A stretch of DNA of 64,000 bases from Rutidosis leptorrhynchoides (lineage: Eukaryota > Streptophyta > Magnoliopsida > Asterales > Asteraceae): positions 541,206,501-541,270,500 of the forward strand of contig NC_092335.1 of assembly GCF_046630445.1 (NCBI RefSeq). Reading direction: 5' to 3'. This document shows, in pieces, positions 18,858-30,795 of this stretch; the stretch's first letter is position 1; the number at the start of each line of letters is the position of its first letter. The position numbers and the translations under genes were made by a program. The notes under the pieces were generated by a model, which worked only from the letters and a program-made list of their open reading frames with translations, did not search any database and was not told the origin of the DNA.

Positions 18858-19716
18858 TTGAAATGATAGAGGTTACGAATATTGATTTTTAAGACCTGGG
18901 AGACATTGGATTAGTAGAGTAGCATCGGTACAATAGTATATATATGACTTCAGCATATGTAAAATCCCATAATAGGCAAGAAGAATGGGTCTCTATTATT
19001 TTGTGCTGCTAGGTTTTAATCTGTAAACTTCGAATCTAATTCCTAAATACGTTTTAGAGATTTGGTTTTTGTATCAACTTGGAAGTAAAACTTATGCTAT
19101 CAAGATTATGACTTGCCAGTAAATTTTGCATAGTTGCATCGTCTTATAATCATATGGTAATACTTAGAATGCTGGTGGTTTCATACTTCATACCCTATAA
19201 ATGGCTGATTTGGAATTAATTTATATTACAAGTTTAGGTTAAGTAAATTTTGAGAATCGAATATGTCATGTAATGGTAAATAAAAAACCGATTAAATGAT
19301 GAGGTTTTGTTCTATATAAGTTAGTCGATGCTATCCTCAGAGTACGAGTATTTTTAAATTTTCTTAATCCAGTCATGTGATCATTTCCGACAAATTCCAT
19401 GCCTCCATCGTCACACAAAGTATGATGTCAGTCACGTTTGAAATTTTTAACATCTCTATTAAGAGTGTCCCAACGGTTACATCAAAAGTGTGCCAAAACC
19501 AAGTCAAATAATTGGCTCTGTTGACACCAACTCGCCAATTATTTCGTGATGCGTTTCGTCAATTTTCAAAATTTGAATCTCTATTAAGAGGGTCCAAGTG
19601 TCCAACGGTTACACCAAAAGCAAGGTTGCAATGTATCTAACATGTAAACTGACCACTTGATTACATTGAGAATGTATCTATTTTTTATGATTGTGAGTCC
19701 ACTTCTTTGTGTTTAG
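18858..19716 (+). other. ISWI 3' flank and intergenic DNA
   Basis: Begins with the probable 3' UTR of the ISWI gene; no polyadenylation site can be fixed. A diverged direct repeat is seen at about 19450-19495 and 19578-19625, both with TCTCTATTAAGAG followed by CCAACGGTTACA. Nothing else recognisable. Confidence 0.45.
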
Positions 19717-19737
19717 GTTTAGTTCCATCTTATTTGG

Positions 19738-20171
19738 TGATCCGTTACAATATTAATGGCACGGCGAATATTGTAAGGATACTAAACTTGTTTTATGTTT
19801 TGGGAGTTTTGTACGTATATATATGGAAATGGAGCAGAGTAAATAATAAATTTAGAACACTTAAGTATGGAGCTAAAAGCTTTTGGTTTTTTATTCTCTC
19901 TCTTACTGATCGTTTACCAATAAGAGGCCTAATCCTTTTTTCTATCATTTACAAGGCTTTAAATAATACAATGCAAATGACTAAATCTTCTCTCCATGAT
20001 GCACGTTTACAAGGATCATGGGACATGGGAGTTTTGACTGAATACCAAGTCTTTCATAGAATTTTGATGTAGTGAATGAGAAAAATCTGGAAGGCAATAT
20101 TTGACCAACGGGTAACTCTTCCCATCACCCCTTTTTCTCGGAGTCGGTTACGATTGTGATCCACCGGATCA
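19738..20171 (-). repeat. LTR of H, element-3' side (434 bp)
   Basis: Aligned end to end with 21899-22330 with few differences and a 2-bp length difference. Contains only spurious reading frames. Confidence 0.93.
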
Positions 20172-20186
20172 TTCCTCCCCTTCTCC
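20172..20186 (-). promoter_or_regulatory. Polypurine tract of H
   Basis: On the minus strand GGAGAAGGGGAGGAA directly precedes the LTR start TGATCC. Confidence 0.8.
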
Positions 20187-20213
20187 GGCAAAAATGAACA
20201 GCGCCTGCTGTTC

Positions 20214-21866
20214 TTAAACTCGGTGATAAATTTTTGTTTCACTAGATGCTTTAGGGAAACATTTAGAGACTGAACTTGGTCTTCTAACGTTACAAATTGT
20301 AACCAAATCAATGATGTTGTTTGTTTTGTTTTTGTTGACAACATACTTCTTGCCATCTTTTTCGAACTGGTACTTTTGATCACGTCGATAATAAATAGCA
20401 TTTCTTTCCCACAAATAGGGACTACCAAATATGACTTGGCAAATATCCAAGGGAACAACCTCACAGGTAACTTCGTCTACGTATTGATTAGTAATGGCAA
20501 AACAAAACGTACATTGGAGAGTTACGTGTGTGTCTTTCCCCTTTTGTATCCATCCCAGCGCATAAGGACGTGGATGTGGAGTCGTTTTCAGCCCCAATTG
20601 TTGCACAAGACTCGCTGAAATTAGGTTCTTCTCACTTCCCGTATCAACAATTGCTTCGACCACTTGGTTTTTCACTTGAATTTTCAGACTAAACAGTTCC
20701 TCCTTTTCGTTAGTCGCCAACTTCTCTTTGGAGTTAGTCATGAGGGTTAAACTCGTGTCCACGCCATCAACATTCCCGAGTTATACTGCGTCATTGATCG
20801 TGGTTGTCGCGGTGGTGCGCTTTTCTTTGTCTTTGATCCATTTCTTTGGAAATAAATCTGGATGTGCCTTCCAACACTTTGCTTCAACGTGACCTCCAAT
20901 ATTGCAATGTTCACAAAACTTGTTAACACTTGTAGCCGACGAAGACTTCATTTTTTTAGAAGAGTTGCTTGTTACACTTCATGTTACACCATATCCTTTT
21001 GAAAAGCAATCAAGACTTGACCCATCATTTTTATTTTTTTGTTCAATAGCCCTGACTATTACACTTGCGTTTGATATGCTCGAGATCGTATGTAACCGCA
21101 GCTCACTCCGAATTTGCCGAGTTAAACCTGCCATATACTTAGTGTGCATCTCTTCGTTATCGATAACGATTCCCAAGGACACCGCAAGCCTCCTGAATTC
21201 AGTAGTATACTCTTGTTCGAGTTGCCCATTTTGTTGTTGAAGGTTGTGCCACCTCGTCCAACGGTCCTGAGAGTAGCCCATCGGGTAAAATTCACGACGG
21301 AGCATTTGAGTAAACTCAGGCCATTTGACTTCTTCGTCCACCACAGTTTTCAAATAGGAGTTCCACCAAGCCAACGCGTGACTTGTGAGCTTCAACCGTG
21401 CGAACGAGACTTTCTCGGTGCTCTTGAAACCGTAGAGTGTGAAGTATGTTTCGAGTTGATCAATCCAGGAATCTAACTTTTCGGCATCCACTACGCCATC
21501 ATATGCGGGGATATCGATTCTCGCTTCCACTTTAAAAGGCCTATTTGAATCACGGCCACGCGTCATACTAGATTCACTGTCACGATCGTCTTCAGTGTCA
21601 CTCTTCCAATCAGTTTCTTCCTCTGTTCTCTTCTTCAAAGGTGTTTCTCGGGCTTTTGGTTTCGATTGGGATTGAATCCACGCAAGTACAGTTTCAAGTT
21701 GATTTGTAAGATGGTCAACTTTAGCCGCGAGCTCGTTCAATCCCGGTGTGTTACTTCCTTCTCCTGACATTGTTTTTGTTTCTTTGTGGGTTGTTGACTT
21801 CCGATGCTTTTGCAATTCTAACAACGGTTCGCCAGTTGCTTGATATGCGGATTTAGTGTGCACCAT
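20214..21866 (-). pseudogene. gag-protease of element H, one frame with two stop codons
   Basis: From the ATG at 21866 to the stop at 20214 the frame is continuous for 551 codons except two stops: TGA at 20981-20979 and TAA at 20783-20781. Gag domain at about residues 105-245 (PAYDGVVDAEKLDSWIDQLE, ALAWWNSYL, EFRRLAVSLG). CCHC knuckle CEHC-GGH-C at 20915-20874. Retropepsin-like protease with the active-site triad in VDTGSEKNLISASL (plus-strand about 20637-20655). Nothing follows the protease, so the absence of pol is a design feature, not only decay. All three parts share one frame, so the two stops look like later damage. Confidence 0.85.
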
Positions 21867-21883
21867 ACACGAAGTAGGAACAC

Positions 21884-21896
21884 GGCTCTGATACCA
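21884..21896 (-). promoter_or_regulatory. Primer-binding site of H (initiator tRNA-Met)
   Basis: On the minus strand TGGTATCAGAGCC, two bases from the LTR end: the canonical 13-base complement of plant initiator tRNA-Met. Confidence 0.9.
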
Positions 21897-21898
21897 CT

Positions 21899-22330
21899 TG
21901 ATCCGTTACAATATTAATGGCACGACGAATATTATAAGGATACTAAATTTGTTTTATGTTTTGAGAGTTTTGTACGTATATATGGAAATGGAGCAGAGTA
22001 AATAATAAATTTAGAACACTTGAGTATGGAGCTAAAAGCTTTTGGTTTTTTATTCTTTCTCTCTTACTGATCGTTTACCAATAAGAGGCCTAATCCTTTT
22101 TTCTATCATTTACAAGGCTTTAAATAATACAATGCAAATGACTAAATCTTTTCTCCATGATGCACGTTTACAAGGATCATGGGATATGAGAGTTGACTGA
22201 ATACTAAGTCTTTCATAGAACTTTGATGTAGTGAATGAGAAAAATCTGGAAGGCAATATTTGACCAACGGCTAACTCTTCCCATCACCCCTTTTTCTCGG
22301 AGTCGGTTACGATTGTGATCCACCGGATCA
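21899..22330 (-). repeat. LTR of H, element-5' side (432 bp)
   Basis: Matches 19738-20171; adjoins the primer-binding site on its left and the TTTGG duplication on its right. Confidence 0.93.
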
Positions 22331-23461
22331 TTTGGTACTCTCAAAGACTAAAGAGGCTTTGTATGCCGCGAGAGAGGCAATGAAGTCCATGCTAGTAATC
22401 CTAGTGGCATAGAAAAGGTATGATATGCAAACGGGTCAGGCTAGGTGGATAGGTTGACGTGTCGAAATAGGTGTTGGTGATTTTAGTGTCATCCTGGACA
22501 AATATCTTGATTTGATTAATTGGGGTTTACTTTAAAGTAAGGGTGAGGTAGTTTTACTTAACAACGAGTTCGGAGAGTGTGGAGGTTTTCCCGCCAAATG
22601 AAGGGTTGCATCCCTTCAATTTAACTGTCAAATTAATATATCAGTTCTTGGGCATGTTTGCTTTCATTACGAACTTACAGAAAACACACATGATTCTCTA
22701 TACACTCTGATTAGAATCTTCTTGCCTGGACTCTAATCTTGTTCTTGTCTTATCCCAATTGAGATTTGGTGATACCCGAAGCTTGTGAGGTCGAAATACT
22801 TAATTGAGAAAGTGATTACACAATTCAAGAACCAATCAGATTATCAATTCCAACCCTATTTTCTAATAATGGGTAAATTGTAAACTTTTGTCTATTTCAG
22901 AACTAAGTATCACAACAATCTAGGAGGTTGTATACATTAAAATTATATTCTGGAAAACTTTTAATCAATTTGACTATTCTCCTTTTAAATTGAGCCTTTT
23001 TTTTTTAATCCTTTGACATGTTAGATATAGAATTTTAACCCAAATCAACCTTCCATAAGTAAAGGGGTCAATGCCACCTCTACAAAAAGGTCAACATGCG
23101 ATTTTTTCTTTAGTGGTAACGCAACATGAGATTGTTGCAAATTCTGAATTTAAAAATGAATGTTGTTGGAAATTGTTGACCTGAAGTTGCAAATATGATA
23201 AGAAGTTTTACGAGTCAGTGATAAGGCTGGAACCTGGTTATCTTGGTGCTGCATTAGCATTGGTAGAGTTGCATGTAATGGAAGGTAGGAACTACGATGC
23301 CTTAAAGACTGGGCCGATGACTTGCTTCATCTAAAGCTGGCCTAAGTATTTGCAGCCACAAATATGATGCAAGATTCCTTTTCACATTATCAGGCTGCTT
23401 TGATGTATGCATAATTCGTTATTCCTTAAAAAAAAATCCCCTTTAATGTTCTCTTGAGTGA

Positions 23462-23561
<100 letters not shown>

Positions 23562-24170
23562 GAGGGATCAAATGAGAACTTTTAAGCAATGAGAACTCTG
23601 AGAACTAAGTTAGTCGAGCAAAAAATAAGACGCGGCCGAACAAAAAAATGGGTAGTCGAGCAAAAAAATAACAAGGCCGAACAAAAAAAATAGGTGCATT
23701 GTTTGCTTGGTTCTACATTTTATGTAGAACATGATGTATAACACAGATGTAGAACATGCTGTTCTACACTTGTTTTACATCAATTTTCATCAAATTAAGT
23801 TAGAGTTTAGATTTAGGATTTAGGGTTTAGATTTTAGGGTTTAGGGTTTAGATTTAGGGTTTAGAATGAGCTTTTTACACGAACGGTTTAGAGTTTAGGG
23901 TTTAGGGTTTAGGGTTTAGAGTTTACGGAGTAAACCCGAACAAAAATGTTGTAGAACCGAACAAAAATTCAGGCGCCGAACAAATTTACCCCAATTCGAA
24001 CGAATTTTCGTTCTACAATTTTATAGAACCAAACAGAAAATGTAGAACATGTGATTTTCATGCATCTTAATTTTTGTTCGACTAACCACAAAATTGTTTG
24101 GCCGCGTCATTTTTTGTTCGAATTTGAGTTCTCAGGTTATCACTCTTAGTGAGTTCTCAGTGGATCCCTA
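23562..24170. mobile_element. MITE with long inverted ends (about 609 bp)
   Basis: The ends match in inverted orientation at about 16 of 19 positions (GAGGGATCAAATGAGAACT at the left; the right end read in reverse starts TAGGGATCCACTGAGAACT). The similarity continues inward through CGA(G/A)CAAAAAAT, GACGCGGCC and TAGTCGA(G/A)CAAAAA for over 100 bp. There is no transposase. It sits against a TA tract, which hides any TA target duplication. The centre holds telomere-like repeats. Confidence 0.72.
23801..23935 (+). repeat. Degenerate telomere-like repeats (TTTAGGG) inside the MITE
   Basis: About 15 imperfect copies of TTTAGGG or GTTTAGA in two blocks (about 23804-23865 and 23886-23922), split by a short unrelated stretch. 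This is the Arabidopsis-type plant telomere word on the plus strand. Confidence 0.8.
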
Positions 24171-24330
24171 ATTTTTTTTGTGAATTGTGGTTGAAAGTTA
24201 TTTTAGGATGTTTGTATCTATATGTTATATCTATATATCTATATTATTATATTATATATATTATTAAGTTAAATTCCAATTAATTAATGGCATGTTTCAA
24301 ACGTATGAACTTGATTGAAACCTGATTTCG

Positions 24331-25496
<1,166 letters not shown>

Positions 25497-26033
25497 TGTA
25501 GCGACCCGAACAAATCGTCATTGACGGCGCCGTCTACATAGGTCCCGTTACGTGGTCATAAGTCTTTAAGACAACGTTTGATCAAAAGATATGTCGCATT
25601 CATTTCAAAAGTTAGGATGTTTCAAGGTTTGCAAAAGTAGTTCAACGACTAAATACGTTACAACAATTAAAATACAATTGAAATCTATGCGACACAATTT
25701 AAGTATCAAAAGACGCTCCACGTATGCATATATACTCGACATCCAATCAAGTATCAAAAAGAGTGCGGAAGCATGTATCACATAGCGTTCAAGGACCTGA
25801 GAAAACATATAGAAAACTGTCAACGAAAACGTTGGTGAAATCATAGGTGTTTTAGTAAACGTTGTAATTGAACCACAAGATTTAATATAAGTTGATTATC
25901 TAAATCGTTTGTATTCCAAAAGTATGTTCGCGAGCACCCAATTATCAAGACTTAACTGTTTGGTACCCTGTTACGTAGTGTTAGAACATACATTATACTC
26001 GAAAATATATTTCATCCGCTAACGGTAGCGAAC
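25497..26033 (-). repeat. LTR of D, first piece
   Basis: Plus-strand reading starts TGTAGCGACCCGAAC. It joins 35446 once A and its target duplication are removed, giving an LTR of about 2,363 bp. Confidence 0.7.
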
Positions 26034-27825
26034 TGTGACGATCGCTCCAAATCCATATGGACGAACACGTCATTCATCGATTTCATTGCGAGGTATTTGA
26101 CCTCTATATGATACGTTTTGTAAACATTGCATTCTTTTGAAAAGGCACACCATAAATGAATATTTAAATCAAAGGTTTTCGACATCTGCTAATTTCTACA
26201 TATAGACAATCACCGTAAATAATAGTTTACAATAGTAATTCCGTTGACAATGCAGTCAAAATAAGATAAATGGTGATGATTTGGTGAATGCAACGTTTCC
26301 TTGATAAATATGCCATGTAAGACTCCATGCACATAGCTTGTCTAACATATAAGCAAACAGCGGAAGACATCTAGGGAACCTGAGAATAAACATGCTAACA
26401 AGTGTCAACACAAAGGTTGGTGAGTTCATAGTTTTAGTGTTTCGCATAATCTGTATATAAAGGTGGATCACAAGATTTCAGTTGTTTCATCCGAAACGTT
26501 TATCAAAATATTCTACGAAATTGAGCACCCTGGTAACTAAACTTAACGTATATATAATTTGTACCCTTTGTATAATCATCTTAATAATACACGCAAACCA
26601 ACGTGTACGCTTCTCAAATAGCATACGTCCGTTAAAAGGCTAGTGCTCTAGCTCGGACGGGGATATCAAGCCCTATGGATCCATATACTGCTACTCGCGC
26701 CCACCAGTTCTTATAACCGGCAGTTACTAGTTACCAAAGCTAAGGAATTTTCGGTTCAAACTCAGTATAGAATTTAGTATGTACTTGTGTACATTGTTTA
26801 AAATAAAGTGCATGTATTCTCAGCCCAAAAATATATATTGCAAAAGCATTTAAAAGGGGACCAAATGAAACTCACCTTAGCAGCATATAAAGTCGTTCAC
26901 CAAAATGTGACCGAAACTCGGATTACCAAATAACCGTAGATCTCAACCTAGAGAACATATGTTGGTCAATAAATGTTTATCAAGCTAGGTCAGGCCATAG
27001 TGTATCACAATCCTAATGCTCGAGATTGACATACAAAAGTTATCAAAAGTCATTTCAAAAAGTCAACCTGACCCAATATGATCTTTTAAAATCTATACTA
27101 TAGTTTGAATGATCATGGTAATCGAAAATAGTTTAACATTTCACATGGTTTCCCAATAATTGAATAATTAGACTATAGTTTTATAAAGCTTTAAAATATG
27201 ATAAAACAGTCAATTTTGACAATTGTTCAACAAATCGAGACGTGCCTTATATAGAAATTCATTTACTCGATTAGTAATTTTTGAAAATCCAAATTATCAA
27301 TCTTATAAACAAGTTCTTTAAATATCAATTGCAGATTCAAAAGCAATTTCATTTAATGTTAATCATAATTCAGTTGTCCATATCTTTTAATTCGTTCATC
27401 GAAATTACGTGATCTCTAAATGAAAAGTTATTGATTTTTCGCCAGCTTTCCAAAAACATGCATATCATATACCTTATATCAGTAATATATGTATTAAATT
27501 CGTGATTTATCATAAACTATTTAACAACAAAATTAATTGTACTAGCATGCATAATCCTATATACTTGAGCACTAGTAAGGGATACACTATTAATATATAA
27601 TAGATAAGATATAAATGCTTACGTATCAATATTGTGATTCAATATTGTAGGAAAGTACGTAGACGCAACGGAGATGATAAATACTAGTTTGACTCATGAG
27701 CAAAACCCTTGAACAATACCCAAAACCTCCTTAGTAATAACCCATAGTTTCCTTAGCTCTATCCTGCTTGAAAACCCATTTTGAAAGTGGCACGCTCATG
27801 ACCTCGTCGTAGTATTTTATGTATA

Positions 27826-27882
27826 ATACTAATAATAATACAAATACTACTAATAATAATAAGATTAATAATAATATTAATC

Positions 27883-27931
<49 letters not shown>

Positions 27932-27933
27932 TA

Positions 27934-28021
<88 letters not shown>
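27826..28021. repeat. (TAA)n microsatellite in LTR of A
   Basis: Nearly 200 bp of TAA/AAT repeats. The partner LTR has about half of it, so the tract has changed length since insertion. Confidence 0.95.
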
Positions 28022-28070
28022 TTACATAGGGAGTAGTATATGTGTAAGAAAAACTCGAGCAGAAACTGGT

Positions 28071-28149
28071 CTTTTATAGGCAACTTTTTGAAATCTGATG
28101 CCCATGCGATCGCATGGGTTTTTAGTGTATTTTCCATGCGATCGCATGG
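28071..28149 (-). promoter_or_regulatory. Probable LTR promoter of A: TATA box with two upstream 16-bp palindromes
   Basis: Minus strand: TATA box CTATAAAAG at 28079-28071. Its nearest upstream neighbours are two copies of CCATGCGATCGCATGG, at 28117-28102 and 28149-28134, the first about 22 bp from the TATA box. Each is a perfect palindrome with a GCGATCGC core. The layout suggests a U3 promoter with a paired binding site. No factor is assigned. Confidence 0.6.
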
Positions 28150-28503
28150 CCGCCCGATCCAGCTCAAAATGTTTTTGTTTGCTAGTTCGTCGACATATTT
28201 AAATATAATATATATAATATATATAATTTAAATAATTAATTATATATTATATTAAATTCATGTGCATAGTTAACTTGTAATTTTCATTCCGATGACTCGT
28301 ACAATGTCACTCGACTTATGTCCCGGTTCCGGTTTCTCGAACGCATTTTCATACACTTAGAAAACTTGCAATTTACGTTTTGTGACTCGTACCTTTATCA
28401 AAATATAGTCTTAAATTATCAATAAACTATATCATTCAAAGTGTATCTTAAACTTTCAAGTGTTTTGGTCATTTACTTATATAAATCATTGTCTCGCTAT
28501 TTG

Positions 28504-28552
<49 letters not shown>

Positions 28553-28930
28553 ACAAATCATTTTATGACCAAGTTAATATATATTTTCAACATTCATAAA
28601 CAAGTTTTAAATATACGTCGCAAGTTATTCATACAATTAATATTCCAACTTATCATATATATTCAAATAAATATTTAAACCAATAAGTTTAATATACGGT
28701 ATCAAACAATTAATACATTGTTACGTTTTCAAGTTATAGTATATATATATATGTATCTATATACATATAATTGTTCGCGAATCGTCGAGAACAACCGAAA
28801 GGTATTTGAATATATGAAAGTAGTTCAAAAATTTTGAGATTCAGTTTTACAGACTTTGCTTATCGCGTCGGAAATATTAATCATACAAAGATTAAGTTTA
28901 AATTTGGTCAGAAATTTCCGGGTTATCACA

Positions 28931-28966
28931 GTACCTACCCGTTAAAGAAATTTCGTCCCGAAATTT
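28931..28966 (-). promoter_or_regulatory. Polypurine tract and adjoining hairpin of A
   Basis: On the minus strand the hairpin AAATTTCG-GGA-CGAAATTT (28966-28948) is followed by TTTAACGGGTAGGTAC abutting the LTR. The same arrangement is seen in B, F and D. Confidence 0.8.
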
Positions 28967-29361
28967 GAGTGAGGTCGTCATGACTAACAATAAAAATGTT
29001 TTCATGCCGTATATATGTTGATAAATAGAGTTTTATCACCGTTGAATAATATGGATAAAACAATCCGATTATTCGAAGCGTATGAGAGAAGTTATCGTAA
29101 AAGAGTGAAATGAAAGAATAGAGATTCGTCTTAACTTTTGACGTAGTTACGATTGATTTCCGGAATTTAAAGAATAGAAAATCTTCATAATCTAAATAAG
29201 ATTTGATTCTTCGAAATTTAAGGAATTAAGATTTCCTTTAAATGCGTAATCTGCCTCGATTGTTATGTCTGATATTTTGCTATAAATTAACCACTTTCAT
29301 TTCATTATTTTCACCATTCCTACATCTTCTTCCTTATTTCATACTTCCAAAAGATTGTGAA

Positions 29362-29535
29362 ATGCTTAATCCAGTTCTGATTCTTGATATTTTTTTGGCT
29401 ATCGTATCCTTCATTCTTCTTTTTCATCTGCCACCAGAGGAAGTTATTTTCTTCTACTATTATCTTAGGGTTATAGTATTTTTCATTCTCCCGTGTCTTT
29501 ATATTGCTATACGCATTGATATACACGGTTTATAA
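29362..29535 (+). CDS. 57-residue hydrophobic ORF antisense to element A
   Basis: MLNPVLIL start, two hydrophobic stretches (about residues 5-22 and 29-51) around a conserved LPPEE turn, end IDIHGL. Element F has the same ORF at 55411-55584 with the same length, start, LPPEE, LPCLY and IDIHGL end, despite about 20% base divergence and indels in the flanking DNA. About 80 bp upstream is CTATAAATTA, a good TATA-like box on the same strand, followed by a pyrimidine-rich leader. The longer frame starting at 29242 is not shared with F, so 29362 is preferred. Small membrane protein by appearance; family unknown. It may also be a chance frame. Confidence 0.5.
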   Translation: MLNPVLILDIFLAIVSFILLFHLPPEEVIFFYYYLRVIVFFILPCLYIAIRIDIHGL

Positions 29536-30154
29536 TATACGTGTTGTTGTCAGGCTTTATATTTTCCCTTATATTTAGGAGCTCAATGCTTTCGTTTTTC
29601 CTTCCCGACTTCAAGTCATGCGAATAATGGTCCAGAATTCGTAGCTATACATTTCGGAATGAACATAGTTAATGTTCTAAGAAAGAAATTGTAATGGCAC
29701 GATCTTGATTTGTCAAATTATTAGAATATCTGGAAAAGACCGAATCATCAAGAAAAGTATTTTCTTGATATATTTAGAGATTAAATAGAATGAAAGAGTT
29801 ATGTAACATGGTTCATGATGAGGGTATGATCTGTGAACCTTTGTCACGTTCCATTAGAAACTCAACATGACTTACTGTAATATAATTACGTTGATCAAGT
29901 GTCATTATATTATACTAACTCATGCTCCAGTTCCCAACATTACTTCAAAACATCCATTTTTTCGAATTTTTCAGATTTTAGAAACTAAAATAGTTTCTTT
30001 TACGCTGTAACACAGATAGCGCGAAGAGGTAATGATTTCAGATAAGAATGGTTTCGAAAAATATCTTCAGAAATATGGAGGATATTTATAATGGGAGATA
30101 CGATGATATCTTAGAATATTTAAGATAAGATGATGATGAAGAATATTGTCCGTA

Positions 30155-30400
30155 AAGGTTTTAGAGTAAGGAGCAAGGTATTCGCTAATGATTTCAGCAG
30201 ACACTGAATCATTTGGATTCTTTGAAGGTAGATTTAGTCTTTGTGATTTGTCCACAGCCTCCTTCATGGTCTGCTCAATCCGTTTTTCAGTTCCAAACCT
30301 TATCTTTTTCTCAGCTTTGCCACCATACTATTCTTTATCATCAAACTTTTGACTGTTAAAGTCGTTTACCGTTTTTGCTGCTTCATCAGCATTGTCCCAA
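30155..30400 (-). pseudogene. PABP-like: Captured poly(A)-binding protein gene fragment in A
   Basis: Minus-strand reading from about 30396 gives DNADEAAKTVNDFNSQKFDD, then KE, a stop in place of the usual Trp, YGGKAEKK, then EQTMKEAVDKSQRLNLPSKN, a degenerate form of the plant PABP segment spanning the end of RRM3, the linker and the start of RRM4 (family pattern: NADDAA.AV, KFDDKEWYVGKAQKK, FEQT.KEAADK, LYVKNLDDS). It has no start and carries a stop. F has the same segment at 56195-56432, so the capture predates the split of A and F. Confidence 0.72.
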
Positions 30401-30732
30401 TTTCAGAGAACTAGTTCATAGTTTGGGATGTTTTTCAGAAACTTCACATTCGAAGTATGTAAGTCTAGAAGATAGATGTTATCTATATATAACTATTGTC
30501 GTAGAAAATGCTGCGAGATTCAAATTACTGATTGCTAATTCCTGGTAGTTGGTATGGCAATTACCGTTACATGATGTGGATGAGTACATGATAGGGTTTC
30601 AATGAGTATAAGGATTTTTCGAAAGGTCAAGGATTAATAAAGTTGTTGGTAAATTTACTGCTAATGTGGTGGAACATGAAAGGTTCCCCAGTAACAAGAA
30701 CGTATATGTCAAGGTTATAATAAGGTTAATCT

Positions 30733-30795
30733 GAAAAGTCGAAGTTGACTGGTTGAAAGTGTGGTAAAACTGGATACTTTGAAAAGGGATTGCAA
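30733..30795 (+). pseudogene. Plus-strand CCHC zinc-knuckle remnant in A
   Basis: EKSKLTG, stop, KCGKTGYFEKG: a decayed CCHC knuckle (C-x2-C-x4-H-x4-C) antisense to the element. The homologous place in F (56787-56847) reads EKSKLTC, stop, SCDKPGYFEKN. It looks like an old piece of a copia-type gag or similar, inserted before A and F diverged. Confidence 0.45.

Larger units (their letters stand above)
19738..22330 (-). mobile_element. Small LTR retrotransposon H with gag and protease only (TR-GAG-like), 2,593 bp
   Basis: Two direct repeats (19738-20171 and 21899-22330), each TGATCC...GGATCA, bound an internal region with a primer-binding site, one gag-protease frame and a purine tract, all on the minus strand. 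The target duplication TTTGG is at 19733-19737 and 22331-22335. There is no reverse transcriptase or integrase, so movement would need another element. It interrupts the APC7 fragment exactly within a codon run. Confidence 0.93.
19717..23409 (+). pseudogene. APC7-like: APC7 (anaphase-promoting complex subunit 7) gene fragment, broken and interrupted
   Basis: Three exon-like pieces match the C-terminal TPR part of plant APC7. Piece 1 follows an acceptor-like TTTAG at 19717 (GLVPSYL). It is cut by element H and resumes at 22331 (LVLSKTKEALYAAREAMKSM), then after a small deletion ASNPSG..EK up to a GT donor at 22418. Piece 2, at about 23200-23300, encodes KKFYES..RLEPGYLGAALAL then ELHVMEGRN. 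Piece 3, up to 23409, lies in another frame after a deletion (DWADDLLHLKLA, stop, VFAATNMMQD, then HYQAAL). Deletions, a CAA-to-TAA change and the 2.6 kb insertion make it nonfunctional. No upstream APC7 exons are in the window. I recognised it from memory of the family; a database search would settle it. Confidence 0.78.
26034..28930 (-). repeat. 3' LTR of A (2,897 bp)
   Basis: TGTGACGATC...TTATCACA on the plus strand. About 97 bp longer than the other LTR, mostly because its (TAA)n tract (about 27826-28021) is longer than that at about 34430-34530. Also carries (TA)n at 28507-28550. Confidence 0.93.
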
